NCBI RefSeq assembly: GCF_950295315.1
Contig: NC_080171.1
Coordinates: 28,278,682-28,342,681, forward strand
Direction of reading: 5' to 3'
Length of the DNA: 64,000 nt
From: Erinaceus europaeus
Lineage: Eukaryota; Chordata; Mammalia; Eulipotyphla; Erinaceidae
Each line of letters opens with the position of its first letter. The first letter of the stretch is position 1. This document shows positions 16,646 through 29,124 of the stretch, in pieces. Below the pieces are notes generated by a model, which was given only the letters and a program-made list of their open reading frames with translations, had not been told where the DNA came from and ran no database searches. Position numbers and translations under genes: made by a program.

Positions 16646-16808
16646 AAGAAATGGTAAAATAAAGAAGGATGACAGAAGACCGAAAGGGAGTTGTATTATT
16701 ATATGGAAAACTGAGAAATGTTATGCATGTACAAACTTATATTTACTGTCAAATGTAAAACATTAATTCCCCAATAAAGAAATAAAAAAAAAAGAAATGG
16801 TAAAATAA
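16646..16808 (+). mobile_element. L1 3' end with 17-bp target duplication
   Basis: AAGAAATGGTAAAATAA is present at 16646-16662 and again at 16792-16808. Between them lies a short L1 3' end ('acattaattccccaataaag' plus poly(A)). Confidence 0.9.
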
Positions 16809-16925
16809 GGAGGCAGTGGTGGCACACCCAGCTGAATATATGCGTTACTATGCTCAAGGACCCAGGTTCAAGCCCCTTTACCCCACCGGCAGGGGGCAAG
16901 ATTCATGAGCCGTGAAGGCTGGAAA
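16809..16925 (+). repeat. SINE (type A), sense, truncated
   Basis: Head 'ggcagtggtggcacacccagct' and B-box-like 'ggttcaagcccctt'; it ends after the body start. Confidence 0.65.
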
Positions 16926-17895
16926 GCAAACCCAAAGAAGGCTGTGGGTTAAGCAAAAACCTCTGGGAACCCAACCCAATAAGCTTAAAGCAATAGCCAA
17001 GAGGTCCAACTGGCTAAGTATTACCTGGCTACAAGTACATCTGAATACAGCTCTGTGATGGAGAACAAATTCACATGCATTGATTTTTTATGTTGCATGC
17101 AGAACACCTGCAGCTGGAAACAGTCCTGCCTGGGGCCAGAAGACAGAGCGCCAGGTAGAGTCTGCACCTTACCATGTGTGAAGATGCAGGTTCAGGCCTG
17201 GCACAGCAGGGGAAGCTCCAAGGACAGTGGAGCAGTCCCTATCTCTCCTATCTCTTTCTTTGGCACCCCCTGCATTTTGTTTTTAATGAATTTTTTTAAG
17301 AATGAGATTTTGGGTCCAGGAGTGATGTGATAGTGATAATTCTTGAAAGTGTGCATTTATGAGGCTCCAGCACTGGGAAAAAAATGAACAAAATGAAAAA
17401 GAAAGAGAAAGAGAAAAAAGAAAAGTGGCCATGTCTGAGGAAGGAAAATGGAGAGTGACAACCTGTGGGACTGAGTTTCCTTCCGGGACATGAAGGTGGT
17501 TTGGGACTAGATAGTAGTGAGGGTTGTACCATATTGAGAATGCAATACATATCACTAAGTTATGGGCCTTTAAAGGGCTATTTGTGGTTCTTTGAATTCA
17601 ATAATTTTTAAGATTGGGGAGAGGAGTGAGGAAGGACCTAGTGTAAATTGAAGACGTGAAGGGCGAGATGCCCTGGTTGGGAGGAAGAGCAGTTCAGCAT
17701 CTGCAGAAGAAAATATAGTGGTGCTGAAGCTGTAAGGGTAGGCTGCTGTACACAATGAAACCAGAAAGAAAAGGACAGAAAGATCCCCTACTATCCTGAA
17801 GGACAGCTTCAGAGTTGTCCCAGAGAAACAAGATAAAGGGCAAGAAGAAATTGTTGCCAGACCTTCATGTTTGAATACATTAATAAGCACACACC
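16926..17895. other. Non-coding; faint SINE at 17312-17400
   Basis: No gene. 17312-17400 is a diverged type D SINE ('gataattcttgaaagtgtgcatttatgaggctcc') with a purine-rich tail. The remainder is unique. Confidence 0.4.
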
Positions 17896-17897
17896 AT

Positions 17898-18182
17898 AGG
17901 GCCTGGGCGGTAGCCCAGCGGGTTAAGCGCACATGGTGCCAAGTGCAAGGACCAGCGTAAGAATCCCAGTTTGCACCCTGGCTCCCCACCTGCAGGGGAG
18001 GGGGTCACTTCACAAGCGGTGAAGCAGGTCTGCAGGTGTCTATCTTTCTCTCCCCCTCTCTGTCTTCCCCTCCTCTCTTGATTTCTCTCTATCCTATCCA
18101 ACAACAACAGCAATAACAATAAGAATAATAATAACAATGATGATAAACAAGGGCAACAAAAGGGGGAAATTTTTTAAAAAAA
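17898..18182 (+). repeat. SINE (type B), sense
   Basis: Head 'cagcgggttaagcgcacatgg', body 'acctgcaggggagggggtcactt', tail 'tatccaacaacaacagc' and A-rich end. Confidence 0.9.
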
Positions 18183-18481
18183 TAAGCACACACCACATAA
18201 CACTTTAGAGGCAGAAAATCAGGGATGGGACAGAAATCTTAGATGGAGCTAGAGCTGAGTTCAGTGCCCCCCAGTGGTAGAAAAGGGTGGTGTATTGGAG
18301 GGGGAGGTGTATGACACCCATATGGGGGCTGGGTAACTGTACCCCTATACCAGGAACCCTATATCAACATTTCCTCAATAAGGTGATTATAGATAAACAA
18401 ATAGAGCCTGACTTACTACTAACAAATACATTTTTATCTCTCCTCTTTTATGCATGATGAACGTACATGTGGACTAAGATT

Positions 18482-18728
18482 TTATTATTATTTTTTTAAT
18501 TTTCCTTTTTTGTTGCCCTTGTTATTTTTATTGTTGTTGTAGTTATTATTGTTGTTGTTGTTGGATAGGACAGAGAGAAATGGAGAGAGGAGGGAAAGCC
18601 AGTGGGGGACAGAACGCTTCACCGCCTGTGAAGTGACTCCCCTGCAGGTGGGGAGTTGGGGACTTGAACAGGGAACCTTATGCCAATCCTTGTGCTTCAC
18701 GCCACGTGCGCTTAGCCTGACTCCCAGA
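18482..18728 (-). repeat. SINE (type B), antisense
   Basis: T-rich start, (TTG)n tract, 'ggataggacagagagaaatgg', 'ccctgcaggtgggga' and the inverted head. Confidence 0.9.
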
Positions 18729-20145
18729 TTTTTTTTTACCAGTATGTACTGAGTCACGTTTAGGTGCATATTCAGAGAGCTGCTTGATATTATCTGTTGC
18801 TGGGCGTCCTCCAGCCAGCAGAGAAGCAGCAGCAACATGGGGAACCGGGAACCCACTGGTGAGGGTGAGGCACGGAGGAAAGGGTCAACCTCCGCAAGTG
18901 CTTCGGAGAGACAGCTCGTTTACCGTTCAGACACAAGGTTAGATATACTGATCACCATCCAGTAGGAACATAGGGGAAGTATGTAGGACCCAATGAGGAA
19001 AGCACATGACATTCACGCCACGTTAATTACTCCCAGGTGCACCTTATTCATGCTCTTAGGTTACACCTGCTTCTTATATCCAGCTCCAGCTCAAAGGCAA
19101 GTTACCAGCCTATAAGGACCTAAACTATGGCCTTATAAAGGGAGGTCACATGATGGTCATGCATGAGAAACGGGAACCTTTAGGGTATGTTGTGGCAGGA
19201 GGCAGCTCCCTTGCCCCTGAGCTCCGTGCCATCTCAGCCTACAGAGTCGAGGAGGGACACGCCTTTAGGCCAGGTGGGCCTTGGGGTCTGCCTCCTCAAG
19301 ACTCAATATAGAAATGATAGGCCTTTACCCAGGTTGGGGGATCTGCACCTCCCACAATTATCAACTGTAGTTCCCCATTTTGTAAGAACAACATATTTCA
19401 TTTAACCAAGCTCTTGTTGCTTCATCATGGATTGTTTCCACCCTTTTGTTATTATGAATGATGTGGCAATGAGAAGATTTTGTGTGCACAGATAACAGTT
19501 TTAAGGTCAATGGCAGTCTTGGGTTGATGATTTTCTGTGCAAATGAACATGAAGAGCTGGTTGAATTTGCCAAGTTTGTTTCCATGGTGGCTGTTTCAAT
19601 CCTACTCAACACCGTGACATCTGACAGTAGTTATGCCTTTCCAACCTGCTTTGCCACATGCCTATCTGCTACTCTGACACTCATCACAAGGCTGGCCACT
19701 GGTTCTGGAAGTATTGCTCTTACAAGAAAGAGTGACTGCTGCCATTGTGAGCATTGGTATCTGTGGTGACAACCTTGCCTGAGACAAGCCCACACCCCAC
19801 CCTCACTGTCAGTGCTTGTGCTGGTCCCAAGGGACTCTTTCTTCTGTGGTCAATGCAACAAACAGTCTCTTCTTTGTTTTGAACATACAACCAAGAAAAG
19901 TCAGGAACTTCCCTAGGAAGGACATCAGTCTGAAATCTAGGTGTGTGTATCCAACATGTGTAGGTGCCAGGGTCTACATATCAATTCATCTAGCAGGAGA
20001 CTGGGAATCTTCAGCATCTACAGTAGCCAGGGCATTTGCTGATTTTCTGGGGATAAGACCTTGAAAAGACTGCCTTGGAGCAATCAGCATATTTGCTTTG
20101 TCTTCAAGTACTGCAGTACAGTAATTTAATGGTTCTAAAACATTT
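18729..20145. other. Intergenic, nothing assigned
   Basis: No SINE or L1 and no lipocalin exon recognised. 19361-19770 keeps fairly long open frames on both strands, with a minus frame containing HIIHNNKRVETIHDEATRAW, but I cannot name a family; an old retroposed fragment is possible. Confidence 0.35.
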
Positions 20146-20149
20146 TACA

Positions 20150-20349
20150 TTTATTTTTACTTATTTTATTTAATAGGACTGAGAAATATTGAAAGAAAAA
20201 GGAAAGATATGGAGTGAGAAAGAGACAGCTACAGCACTGCTCCATTTGTGAAGCTCCCCCGCCCCTGTGGGTGAGGATTAGGGACTTGAACCTGAGTCCT
20301 TGAACATGATAACGTGTGCACTCAACTGGGTGCACCACTACCCAGTCCC
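20150..20349 (-). repeat. SINE (type A), antisense
   Basis: T-rich start, 'ccatttgtgaagctcccccg' and inverted head 'caactgggtgcaccactaccc'. Confidence 0.85.
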
Positions 20350-20829
20350 TCTAAAACTTTTTTTGAATGCACCTACAATTAGTAAGAGATTCCATAGTGA
20401 GCACATGATTGATGCAGAAGAATCAGCAGGTTTATAATTCAAAAAGCAATAACCTACACGAGAATAAGATCTGCAAAAGTCAAGGAAGAGTGGTTTGGGT
20501 GGCATCTTCTGGAGTAAAATACAAGCCAGCAGAGAAATAATAAGCACAGAGTTGGGGGTGATGGGCTCTGGGTGGGGAAGAATGTGGGGCCGTAGGAGGA
20601 GGGAACTCCCATCGCTGGATAATACTCAAGTGTAGAGCTGGATTCCTCCTGGAAGTTATTCAAGTGGTTCTTCCTCTCAAGAGGAATCACTTTCATTAAT
20701 TGCATTCATTACAAATGACTGCAGGGGTCCCTGTGGAGTTATGATTAGGTCCAAGTAGAGGCAGCATGGGATCCCCACATCTTCATGCCCCCATGTCCTG
20801 GGGCACTGTCCCAAGACTGGTGATCCACA
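20350..20829. other. 3' flank of the lipocalin gene, nothing assigned
   Basis: It should contain the 3' UTR of the 20830-24921 gene. I see no perfect AATAAA on the minus strand close by. Confidence 0.35.
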
Positions 20830-23800
20830 CTAAGACTCTGGGTTCAGTACACAGGCATCTGCAAAACCAGAAAGAGACCAGAGTGGAAGCCCAGACCCAA
20901 ATAGGAGCCCATGAGGTGCCACGCACATGAGGGGAGATGGGCAGAAGTGACCCCCTCCCTCCCATTAGGGGACAGTGTAGATGAAGGAGAGAAGATAAAG
21001 ATGCAGCCATGTTCATTACCAGCTTGCGGGGGGCTGACAATGTCTGTCTTGTTTATACCCTTGCTTTCCACAAACATTTCAAAGACCCTCAGAGCCTCAG
21101 AGTTCTTGTCCAGGCTGTGACCTACAGGGAGAAGTACAGTGTGGTCTTAAGACAAGCAAGGGCTAACCTCTCAAGCTGAATAGGAAGAACTCAGCTAGAA
21201 ACCTTTTCCCTTTTGCTAAAAAAATAATTAAATTAACCCAGGCCAGCTGTCAGTGAATCTTCTATTCCACCTGTTAGAAGGGTCTGTGAGCAAATCCCCA
21301 CTGATAAGCAAACCAAAGTGTGCTCTCCATTTAGGGAAAAATTTTCAGCTTGTTGCTATGAGTTACTATGAGAAAGTTGATAACTGTATAGGGCAAGCAC
21401 CACTGCACTCAGGCTCAGTTTTTTTGGTCACAAGCCTGTTGAGTCAAAATGCCAGCATGAAATAAGCTTTGCTTCCTGCATTGAAAACTCAATGTGTCCC
21501 ATTTCCTGCCTGTGAATACAATGAACAGTCTGAGAAGTCAAAGGTGTTGGGGAGGAAGCCTTTTCAAGGGAGGAGCTCTGGGCACATGGAGAAGGGGGTG
21601 TCTTTCTGCTGTCCCCTAGGGATGGGACACCCTAGTATATGGCCCAGCATTAAGGCACAAAAGGTGTCTCTTCAGGAAAGGAGCCCCCTGAGCTGAGAAC
21701 TGCCACACATGACTGAGGCCCTGGCTATGGGCCCTTCTCCAAAGGCTTTGTAAGACATGGGTCAACACACACACAAACACACAGGAGGCCTGATAATCAG
21801 TGCCTGGCACCCAAAGCAGTAGCCCCTGCCTTCTTCCCTCACCTGGTCAGTTAGCCTATTTGGAGACCAGGATGAAGAAGGAAAGGCAGGTCAGGGAGGG
21901 GACACCTGAGCTAGACTAGACCCACGAGGTTAGGAGCTAGGGAAGGAGGGAGCTCCCACAGAGCAGAACGCAAAAGGTACCAGGCAGATTTAATGGGGCA
22001 TTGGGTGGTGGAGCTGTGGTGTGGAGTACAGCCAGGGAAATGGGGGTACAGCCTGTAAAGGGAGGAGGACACAGCCCTGTTGGTTTACAAGGAAAGCAGA
22101 GAGAGGAACATGTATGGACTAATTTGTATGCACACATGGCAACACACACATGTGAACACACAAGTGCACATGGTAGGTCCTGCACAGGAGCATGGGCTCC
22201 CCCTATGTGGGGTCAGGCTGTACCCCAAAGCCCCACCCACCACATGCCCCTCACCAAAGAGACCCATTATCTTCCAGTTCTCTTCATCATAGCAGGCGAT
22301 GCCTTGGTCCTTGTCCTCGCTGAGCCAGATTTTGATGCGGTGTTCCCATCCTAGAAGGGACTCAGATGAAAGCCTCTGTGGTCTTTGAGCTGGGGAAAGG
22401 GTGGGGTCCTCATACCCAAAGTGAGGAGAACTGCGGTGCGGAGGCTCTGACGGGAAGGTCAGCAGGCTGAAGCAGCAGCTCAGAGTGGAGGTGGCCAGTG
22501 GGGGACCACATCCCCCCCAACACCACACTCTGTCTCCCTGGGCTGGCCACAGGAACACTGCCAGGGCCTCAGACTCCTAAAGCTAGTTTGAGTCTCCCAG
22601 ATGTTGTGGGGAGCTTAGGAACAGTTCACCTGAACTTCAACTTACTGATGGGTCTCTGGACAGAGTGAGACCCGCTGTCAAGGTGACTGTGGCTCCCTAG
22701 AAGGCAGGGCCCTTTGGAGGGGGCTCCTAGGAGTCCTGTCCCCTACCAACCACCCCAGGGCCAGTGGAAGTGTCTCCCTGCAGACAATCGGAGATTTTCA
22801 GGAGAGTTTAGTCTGTCACAGGGGCAAGAAGTCAATGTTCTGCCTAGGAGAGCATGTGGCAATCACCAGCAAAAATGCTGCTACCCACCTCCCCACTCTC
22901 CCTCCGCCAGGGTCACTCACGGGTCTTGTACTCCCCAGGAGATATCTCTGTCAAGGACTCTGTGAATAGTTTGCATCCACTTGGCTTCCTGGAAAATGGA
23001 AGCTACTGGCAGTCTGTTTTTGCCAATGGAAGCCTTTTGTGGGCTCACCACCTCATCCTGCCTCTATCATCCCAGGCAGGAAAAACCACCTTATCTGCTC
23101 ACCCAGCCCTGCCTGACAGTGTTACCACCACTCCCCACACCCACCAAGGCACCCAGGACCTCAATTCTGTAGCACCTGGGCTCCCACAAAATAAATGCTC
23201 CTTTCAACCCCATTCCCCTGGCCTCCTCACAACACTCCCAGCCATGACTTCAAAGCCTGTGGGCCTCCACCCCTTCCCCGCCCACAGCCCTGGGCAGTAC
23301 TGCTATGGTTGCAGAGAATGAATGACTGTCAGATTTCCCAGTGAGTCTTTCAAGGCCCTGCCCCCCACCTCAGGCTCTGGGTCCAGTTCCCCTACCAGGC
23401 TTAGTGAGGCCGCAGGCATAGGCCCAGCATCCATGTGGATCAGCCTCCTTATCCACCACTCAAGGTTTGGGGTGGGGACTCCAGATCATTTGCCTCTGTC
23501 CCTCTAGAGCCCAGATCCATGTAAACCAGTGCCCAGCTAAAAGTTGCTAAAAGGGGGTTTATGGGACCGTCCATGCCTTCCTCTGTCTCCTGCCACTGAA
23601 GATGGGGGCCTTGGTGCCTTTCGTGGGGTTGGGGGAGTTTTAAGGACAAACTATTGGGCCTGTTCTAGGGACACACAAGGCTCATCTTGCTTGTAGCACC
23701 CGATAGGCTCCTGGGGAGGGAAGGAGCCCACTGGTACTGCAAGACCCTGATGGCCATCATATAGCCCTTGCCCACCTGCTCAGAGACATGCCAGCTCTGG

Positions 23801-24921
23801 GACTTGTTCAACAGAAGCCAGTCTGATGCCTGCTTTCCAGCTCAGAGAAGCCAGTGCCACCTACCTTGACTTCTAATTTTAAAAAAAGCCACTAAGGCCC
23901 TTCCCTGAGGATTCACAGCCCTAGCTGGTGCACAGTGGGCAAGAAAAGATGTGTTAAAAGCTTTCCCAGAACTGGCACATAGTCAGTCCTCAACACACAG
24001 TGGGACTCTGCCTCTGCTTTGTGGATCTCACCCCACAGCTATCCTCAGTTGGGACCTGTCACAACCTGCACACAAATGACAATGACCCAGAGCGGGGTGA
24101 TCCTCCTCAGACTGCTATCTACTCCCCAGGGTTGGGGTGGGGGTGGGGGCAAGGAGCACCCCATAGTGGGAGACACATGGACACTCACATGATGTGCATC
24201 TTGAACTCGAGGCCACCGCTGTCTTCGATGAGGAAGCTGAAAGGTGGTATTGGGTGATGCCTTTTTTTCCTGGGGATTGGTATGTTCCCAGCCCAGAGTT
24301 TCATGTACCAGGTTCCTAAAAGCTGTGTTTGTGGGAGGTGGGAGGGGGGAGGGAGGACAGCTATAACAAGGACCTCAGGGATAGAAACAACTGACCCCAG
24401 GTGTCTAAAATATCTGAGCAGGTGTTTGGGCAAGGGAAATGGATTGCCAGGTGTATCTACAGATGAATTAGAGATAGTTAGGGAGGAAGGAAGGTATCAA
24501 AAGGGTCCAGACAGGAAGGGCTAGCAACCTGGCCTGTCCACAGTTTCACCAGGAATAAGGGGTTGAGAGGGAGCCACTGTGAATGGAAGTGGTCCAAGTT
24601 CTCACTGATCCCACTAATTTCTCCAATGGGCAGAAGAGCCCCACTTCACTGTGGAAGTGAGCTTGCCCTGGAACCATTGCTCAGAGTCTCTTCTCTACCT
24701 GTGACATCACTGAAATACAAAGAGGAGACTGGTCAGTGTCCACCTAGGCTTCAGGACAAGCCCTGAGCCCTAATCCACCAGGTGCTTGACCAAGGGCGTA
24801 ATGCCACCGCCATCCCTCCAACTACCATCACCTCTGTGGTGTGGGCAACAGTCAGCAGGAAGCCCTGGGACGGTGGCACCCAAAACAGGCTCAGTCCAAT
24901 GGTCAGGAGGAGCTGCTGCAT
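20830..24921 (-). CDS. Diverged odorant-binding-protein-like lipocalin
   Basis: Secreted lipocalin of 172 residues. Coding exons, minus strand: 24832-24921, 24189-24322, 22921-22988, 22255-22350, 21020-21121 and 20830-20858 (90, 134, 68, 96, 102, 29 nt), all GT-AG and phase-consistent. The signal peptide is MQQLLLTIGLSLFWVPPSQG. Exon 2 gives LLGTWYMKLW, the lipocalin GxWY motif. Cysteines in exon 3 (PSGCKLF) and exon 6 (DACVLNPES) are placed for the conserved disulphide. The exon 5 and 6 region (NKTDIVSPP...) resembles OBP2/LCN1-type C-termini in layout. It lies between PAEP and LCN1, where human has OBP2A, so orthology to OBP2 is plausible, but the barrel is much diverged (IPRKKRHHPIPP in strand A-B). 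Family is certain, the exact orthologue is not, so no symbol is given. Confidence 0.85.
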
Positions 24922-24989
24922 GGTGGTGGTGGTCTTAGGGCAGTGAGGAGTCATTTCTGCTCTCTGCTTGCCTGGCCCCCACCTGCACA

Positions 24990-24997
24990 TTTATAAA
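24990..24997 (-). promoter_or_regulatory. TATA box of the OBP-like lipocalin gene
   Basis: TTTATAAA on the minus strand, about 70 bp before the ATG. Confidence 0.75.
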
Positions 24998-25276
24998 CTT
25001 CTCCTCCTGCTCAGGCCCCTCCCTTGACTTCATGGTCATTAAGTCATTTTCTTCAGATCCCATGAATGGATACTCTTAGCTGTGTAGTCAGCCTCTGGTT
25101 TGAGTCTATGAAAAAGTGATCGCTGGAGAATGTTATCAGAATGGGAAGCGGTCCAGCTCTGAGTCATCAGGGAGGGTGAACAAGCCTCCCCTGTGATGCC
25201 TCCCAGCCATGTTGTTTCTGCCCTCAGGAAGCCAGGAGCCATCCACCGATCTGCTGAACACCTAAAAAGTACAAGT

Positions 25277-25505
25277 CCCGGGGACCGGGTGGTGGTGCAC
25301 CTGGTTGAATGCACACATTACAATGTGCAAGGACCCAGGTTCAAGTCCCCGGTCCCCACCTGCAGGAGGAAAGCTTCACAAGTGGTGAAGCAGTGTTGCA
25401 CGTGTCTCTCTGTCTCCCTCTCTATCTCCCCCTTCCCTCTAGATTTCTGGCTGTCTCTATCTAATAAATAAAGATAATAAAAATTAAAATTAAAAAATAT
25501 ATTTA
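25277..25505 (+). repeat. SINE (type A), sense, near full length
   Basis: 'ccgggtggtggtgcacctggtt' head, 'ggttcaagtccccggtcccc', body, CT-rich tract and 'aataaataaagataataa' tail. Confidence 0.92.
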
Positions 25506-25750
25506 AAAAAGAACAAGTCCCAGTCCAGGCTCTAGTCCCCACTTCAGCACTCAGTTCATACACACACATTCACACACCCTTTACTGTGTTTCTCTGTATA
25601 AGTTCCAGTCACCAAGATTCCCTGGGAAGCATTATTCCAAGAGAGGTGGCCCTTCACTGGTTCTCTGGCATTGCTAGGCTCAAGGTCCTTCACATCTCAT
25701 TGAGGATTAGAGCAGTACAGAGAAAAAAAAAAAAACGTTTAGAGGTTTTG

Positions 25751-25890
25751 CTGGGGCTGGATGGTGGCTTACCAGATAAAGCACATATGTTATTATGTGC
25801 CATGACTCGTGTTTAAGTCCTTAATCCCCAACTACAGGGAGGAAAGCTTCACAAATGGTGAAGCAGTGCTGTGTCTCTCCCTCTTTATAT
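25751..25890 (+). repeat. SINE (type A), sense, truncated
   Basis: Head 'gctggatggtggcttacc' and body 'gaaagcttcacaaatggtgaagcag'. Confidence 0.75.
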
Positions 25891-25894
25891 AATG

Positions 25895-26225
25895 GCTTTA
25901 AGAATGGTGGAGTCATGCAGGAACTGAGCCCCAGTGATAATCCCAGAGACGAAAAAGAAAGAGAGAAGGAGACAGGGGTAGATAGCATAATGGTACACAC
26001 TTTCATGCCTGAGGCTCCATAGTTCCAGGTTCAATCCCCTGCACCACTGTAAACCAGAGCTGAGCAGTGCTCTAGTAAAAGAAGAAAAAAAAAAGGAAAA
26101 AGAAAAAGAAAAAAAAGAAAGAGAAGGGAAGGGAAGAGAGAAACCTTGTAGCAACTTTAGAGTGACTTTGATGGATACCACAACAGGAAGAAGAAGAAGA
26201 AAAGAAAAGAAGAAAAAAAAAGCCT
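25895..26225 (+). repeat. SINE fragments (type B tail, type D) and purine-rich tail
   Basis: 25905-25960 matches a type B tail ('gcaggaactgagccccag'). 25973-26080 is type D ('tttcatgcctgaggctcc', 'ccagagctgagcagtgctct'). 26080-26225 is A/G-rich simple sequence. Confidence 0.7.
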
Positions 26226-26681
26226 TTTCCCAGTTCAATTTCTAGAAACTCTTTTTATGGCAGTGGAAAACAGAATAACAATTCCCTAAATATGCCTGTG
26301 TCCTAATCCCCAAACCTAGCAATATGAAAGTTTTTGTACATGCAGCTAGAAATACACACATACACCTAGTAAAACACCATTTATTTGTGACATTATATGT
26401 GTAAATAAAGAACACACATTCGGGCTGCAAGCCAAACTGTGTCCCACTGGGGTCTGAATTTAATGGGTCCTAAAGGGGAAAAAGGAGCAGGGGGCAGAAT
26501 AAGATTGCACACAAAGTTTACCAAGGACTCAAATTAACGACAGATTATATTTCTTAGAATCTGTTGCCTCTTAATCAAGCTGCAGTTGGTTACTACAGAG
26601 AAAAGGGGAAAAAATAGCTTTCTACACTTCTCAGAGAAGTCCTAGCTGGATGGAGAACTAGCTCCTTCCAGACTACAAATG

Positions 26682-26800
26682 GTTTTTAATGAGAAAGATA
26701 CAGACGGAAAGACCAGACATTGCTCAGCTTTGGTTAATGATGGAGTTGGGGATTGAACCTGGAATCTAGGAGCCTCAGGCATCCCAGCAAATGATTTTTA
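26682..26800 (-). repeat. SINE (type C), antisense, diverged
   Basis: 'aatgagaaagatacagac' and 'gggattgaacctgga' followed by 'gcctcaggc' match the family seen at 39632. Confidence 0.55.
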
Positions 26801-27875
26801 AAAGTTAAAAGTTCAGTTAGATGGAGTATCCACACAAGATGGAGTCAGTTCTGTCAGCTTCAGACAACCCTTCTCATGTTTCCCCCTTTTGCTTGTGAAT
26901 TTCTTAAAAATATAGTAAGACTGGTTCTTTGTAGCCATAGTGGTATGGTCACCTGCTCTGGGTCCATCAATCTCTATAAATGACAATTCTTGATGGGAAG
27001 GACCAGATAGTCAATCAAGCTTGCATATTGTTGCTTCATCATGCTAATCTGTGTCAACATAACCAACATCCTTCATTTGGTGACAGATTTTAGCAGTCAT
27101 TTAGCTACTGCAATAATACATCTTCTCAATCTTAGGAAGATCCATCCAGATTGTGATGTCAATTTGAACCAAAATCCAATTTCTCCTGGTAAAAAAGATT
27201 AAATAAACCATAACAGTCGGGTAAGCTACTGGAGTGACCAGTCATGGAGAAAGTTTACATTATCTTTTATCACTTTTAGATCTTGTTTTTTTTCTGCTTA
27301 TTTGTTTATTGATTTAGAAAATGGAATAGATCTTGTTTTATGTAACAAGGCTTACTTATAAAGACAGCATCCTTTTCTGTGACGTGAACAGTCAGGATGT
27401 GAACAGTTCTTTGGCTTTGAAGGACAATTTCTGCCAAACCATCACTCTGGCTTTGTCAGTATTCAGTGGTTCACTGGTTGATACTGAAGTTTTCAACTGT
27501 CACAAGGTCAAGATCAAGAATGACCTTCTCAAGGGTAGTGACCTGACAGGTGGAAAATAGTGCCCTGGCACAGGCCTATCTAAGAACTACTGTTGAGTGA
27601 TATGGAGTAAGGGTGTCCCTGAAAATCATGTTTTTTTTTCTGTTTCTTTTATTTTCTCAGTTGATAAGGAAAAAATCCACATTTGAAATATAAGCAGTAG
27701 AAGGAAGGGTTTTTCTGATTGTTGCATCTGGGGTAAGAGTGATTACCCCATGACTTCAACTCCATAAAACAGAGAGAATAGAATAAATGTTGTGGTCACT
27801 GAAGAACAAATATTTATGTTCTCAAGAGAATAGGAATAAGGGGTTCCTAGGCCCTTGATTAGTTCAAAAGAGAGT
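26801..27875. other. AT-rich intergenic, possibly an old LTR element, antisense
   Basis: No gene. Read on the minus strand, about 26820-27180 has the look of a decayed retroviral 3' end (tract 'aaaagggggaaacatgagaag' followed by 'actgactccatcttgtgtgg'), but I cannot prove it. Confidence 0.25.
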
Positions 27876-27879
27876 ATGC

Positions 27880-27948
27880 CATGGTGGGGTCAGGTGGTGG
27901 CATACCTGATTGAATGCACATGTTAACAATGTGAGAAGACCTGCTGTG
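27880..27948 (+). repeat. SINE (type A) head only
   Basis: 'gggtcaggtggtggcatacctg' and 'atgcacatgttaacaatg' with the body missing. The duplicated block starts right after it. Confidence 0.65.
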
Positions 27949-28337
27949 ACAGTGTCTGGCTCCCTGTGCTCTGGGCAGCTGCCTTCATCTGGCTTCACTA
28001 CAATCAAGCATTTCTCCTCTATCTGTGTGGGCTCAGAAATCTTGTGTTCAGTATCACAAGCCTCCCTGTTACATCCTCAATGGGGGACAACTGATGTTTC
28101 CCTATGGGCATTGACCTTAACTTCAGTAACATGAGTGATAGAGTCTTGGGCCAGTATAAATGAAGGCTTTGACAATTTTGGCTCACTGCATCCTAATTAT
28201 GTCACTGGTCTCTCTTCCAACCCTGATGATTGAGAGTGTGCCGCCCATAGGAAAATGCTATAATATGGATCAAATTTCACAAGCCATTGTGAGTCGTCCG
28301 CCCCCCCCCCAGAGTTGTGTGTTCAGATGAAATTCTG

Positions 28338-28582
28338 AGAGCCAGGTGGTAGCACACCTGGTTAAGCACACACATTACTATGAGCCAGGACTGAGTTTGA
28401 GCCCTGCTCCCCACCTGCCAGGGTAATGCTTCACTGTTCTGTTCTGCAGATGTCTCTATCTCCCTCTCTATTCCCCCTGCCCTCTCAATTTCTCTCAGTC
28501 CTATTTAAAAAAAGAAGGGAAGAAATAAAGATGGGAAGGAAGGAAGGAAGGAAGGAAGGAAGGAAGGAAGGAAGGAAGGAAT
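28338..28582 (+). repeat. SINE (type A), sense, with (GGAA)n tail
   Basis: Head 'gccaggtggtagcacacctgg', a CT tract, then about ten GGAA units at 28537-28580. Confidence 0.85.
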
Positions 28583-28807
28583 TTTATACTGTTGTAATTT
28601 GCTCCAACAGTGTCTGTCTACTCAGAAAGCTGCAATTTTGCCCTAATGCCTGTCACCTGCATCCTTTGGGGTAGGAAATTGAGTCCAACTTCCATCCCCC
28701 CACCCCACCCCCCAAAAAGACCCTGAAGACAACAGGATATGTTCCATTGAACTGTCCACTGACAACACACAAACTTGTCATTGAAGTGGGCTCATTAAAG
28801 AATGAAA

Positions 28808-29124
28808 CTGGGAGTCGGGCTGTAGCGCAGCGGGCTAAGCGCAGGTGGCGCAAAGCACAAGGACCGGCATAAGGATCCTGGTTCGAGCCCCCGGCTCCCC
28901 ACCTGCAGGGGAGTCGCTTCACAGGTGGTGAAGCAGGTCGGCAGGTGTCTATCTTTCTCTCCTCCTCTCTGTCTTCCCATCCCTCTCTCCATTTCTCTCT
29001 GTCCTATCCAACAACAACAACAACAATAATAATAACTACAACAATAAAAAACAACAAGGGCAACAAGAGGGAATAAATAAATTAAATAAATATATTTAAA
29101 AAATTAAAAAATAAAAAAAAAGAA
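28808..29124 (+). repeat. SINE (type B), sense
   Basis: 'gtagcgcagcgggctaagcgc' head, full body, 'caacaacaacaacaataat' and A-rich tail. It splits the duplicated block; copy B at 39990 is uninterrupted there. Confidence 0.92.

Noticed and set aside
26820..27180. Antisense envelope-like or LTR-like text
   Set aside because: No LTR ends, primer site or catalytic motif; only a general resemblance, so it is left as unassigned.
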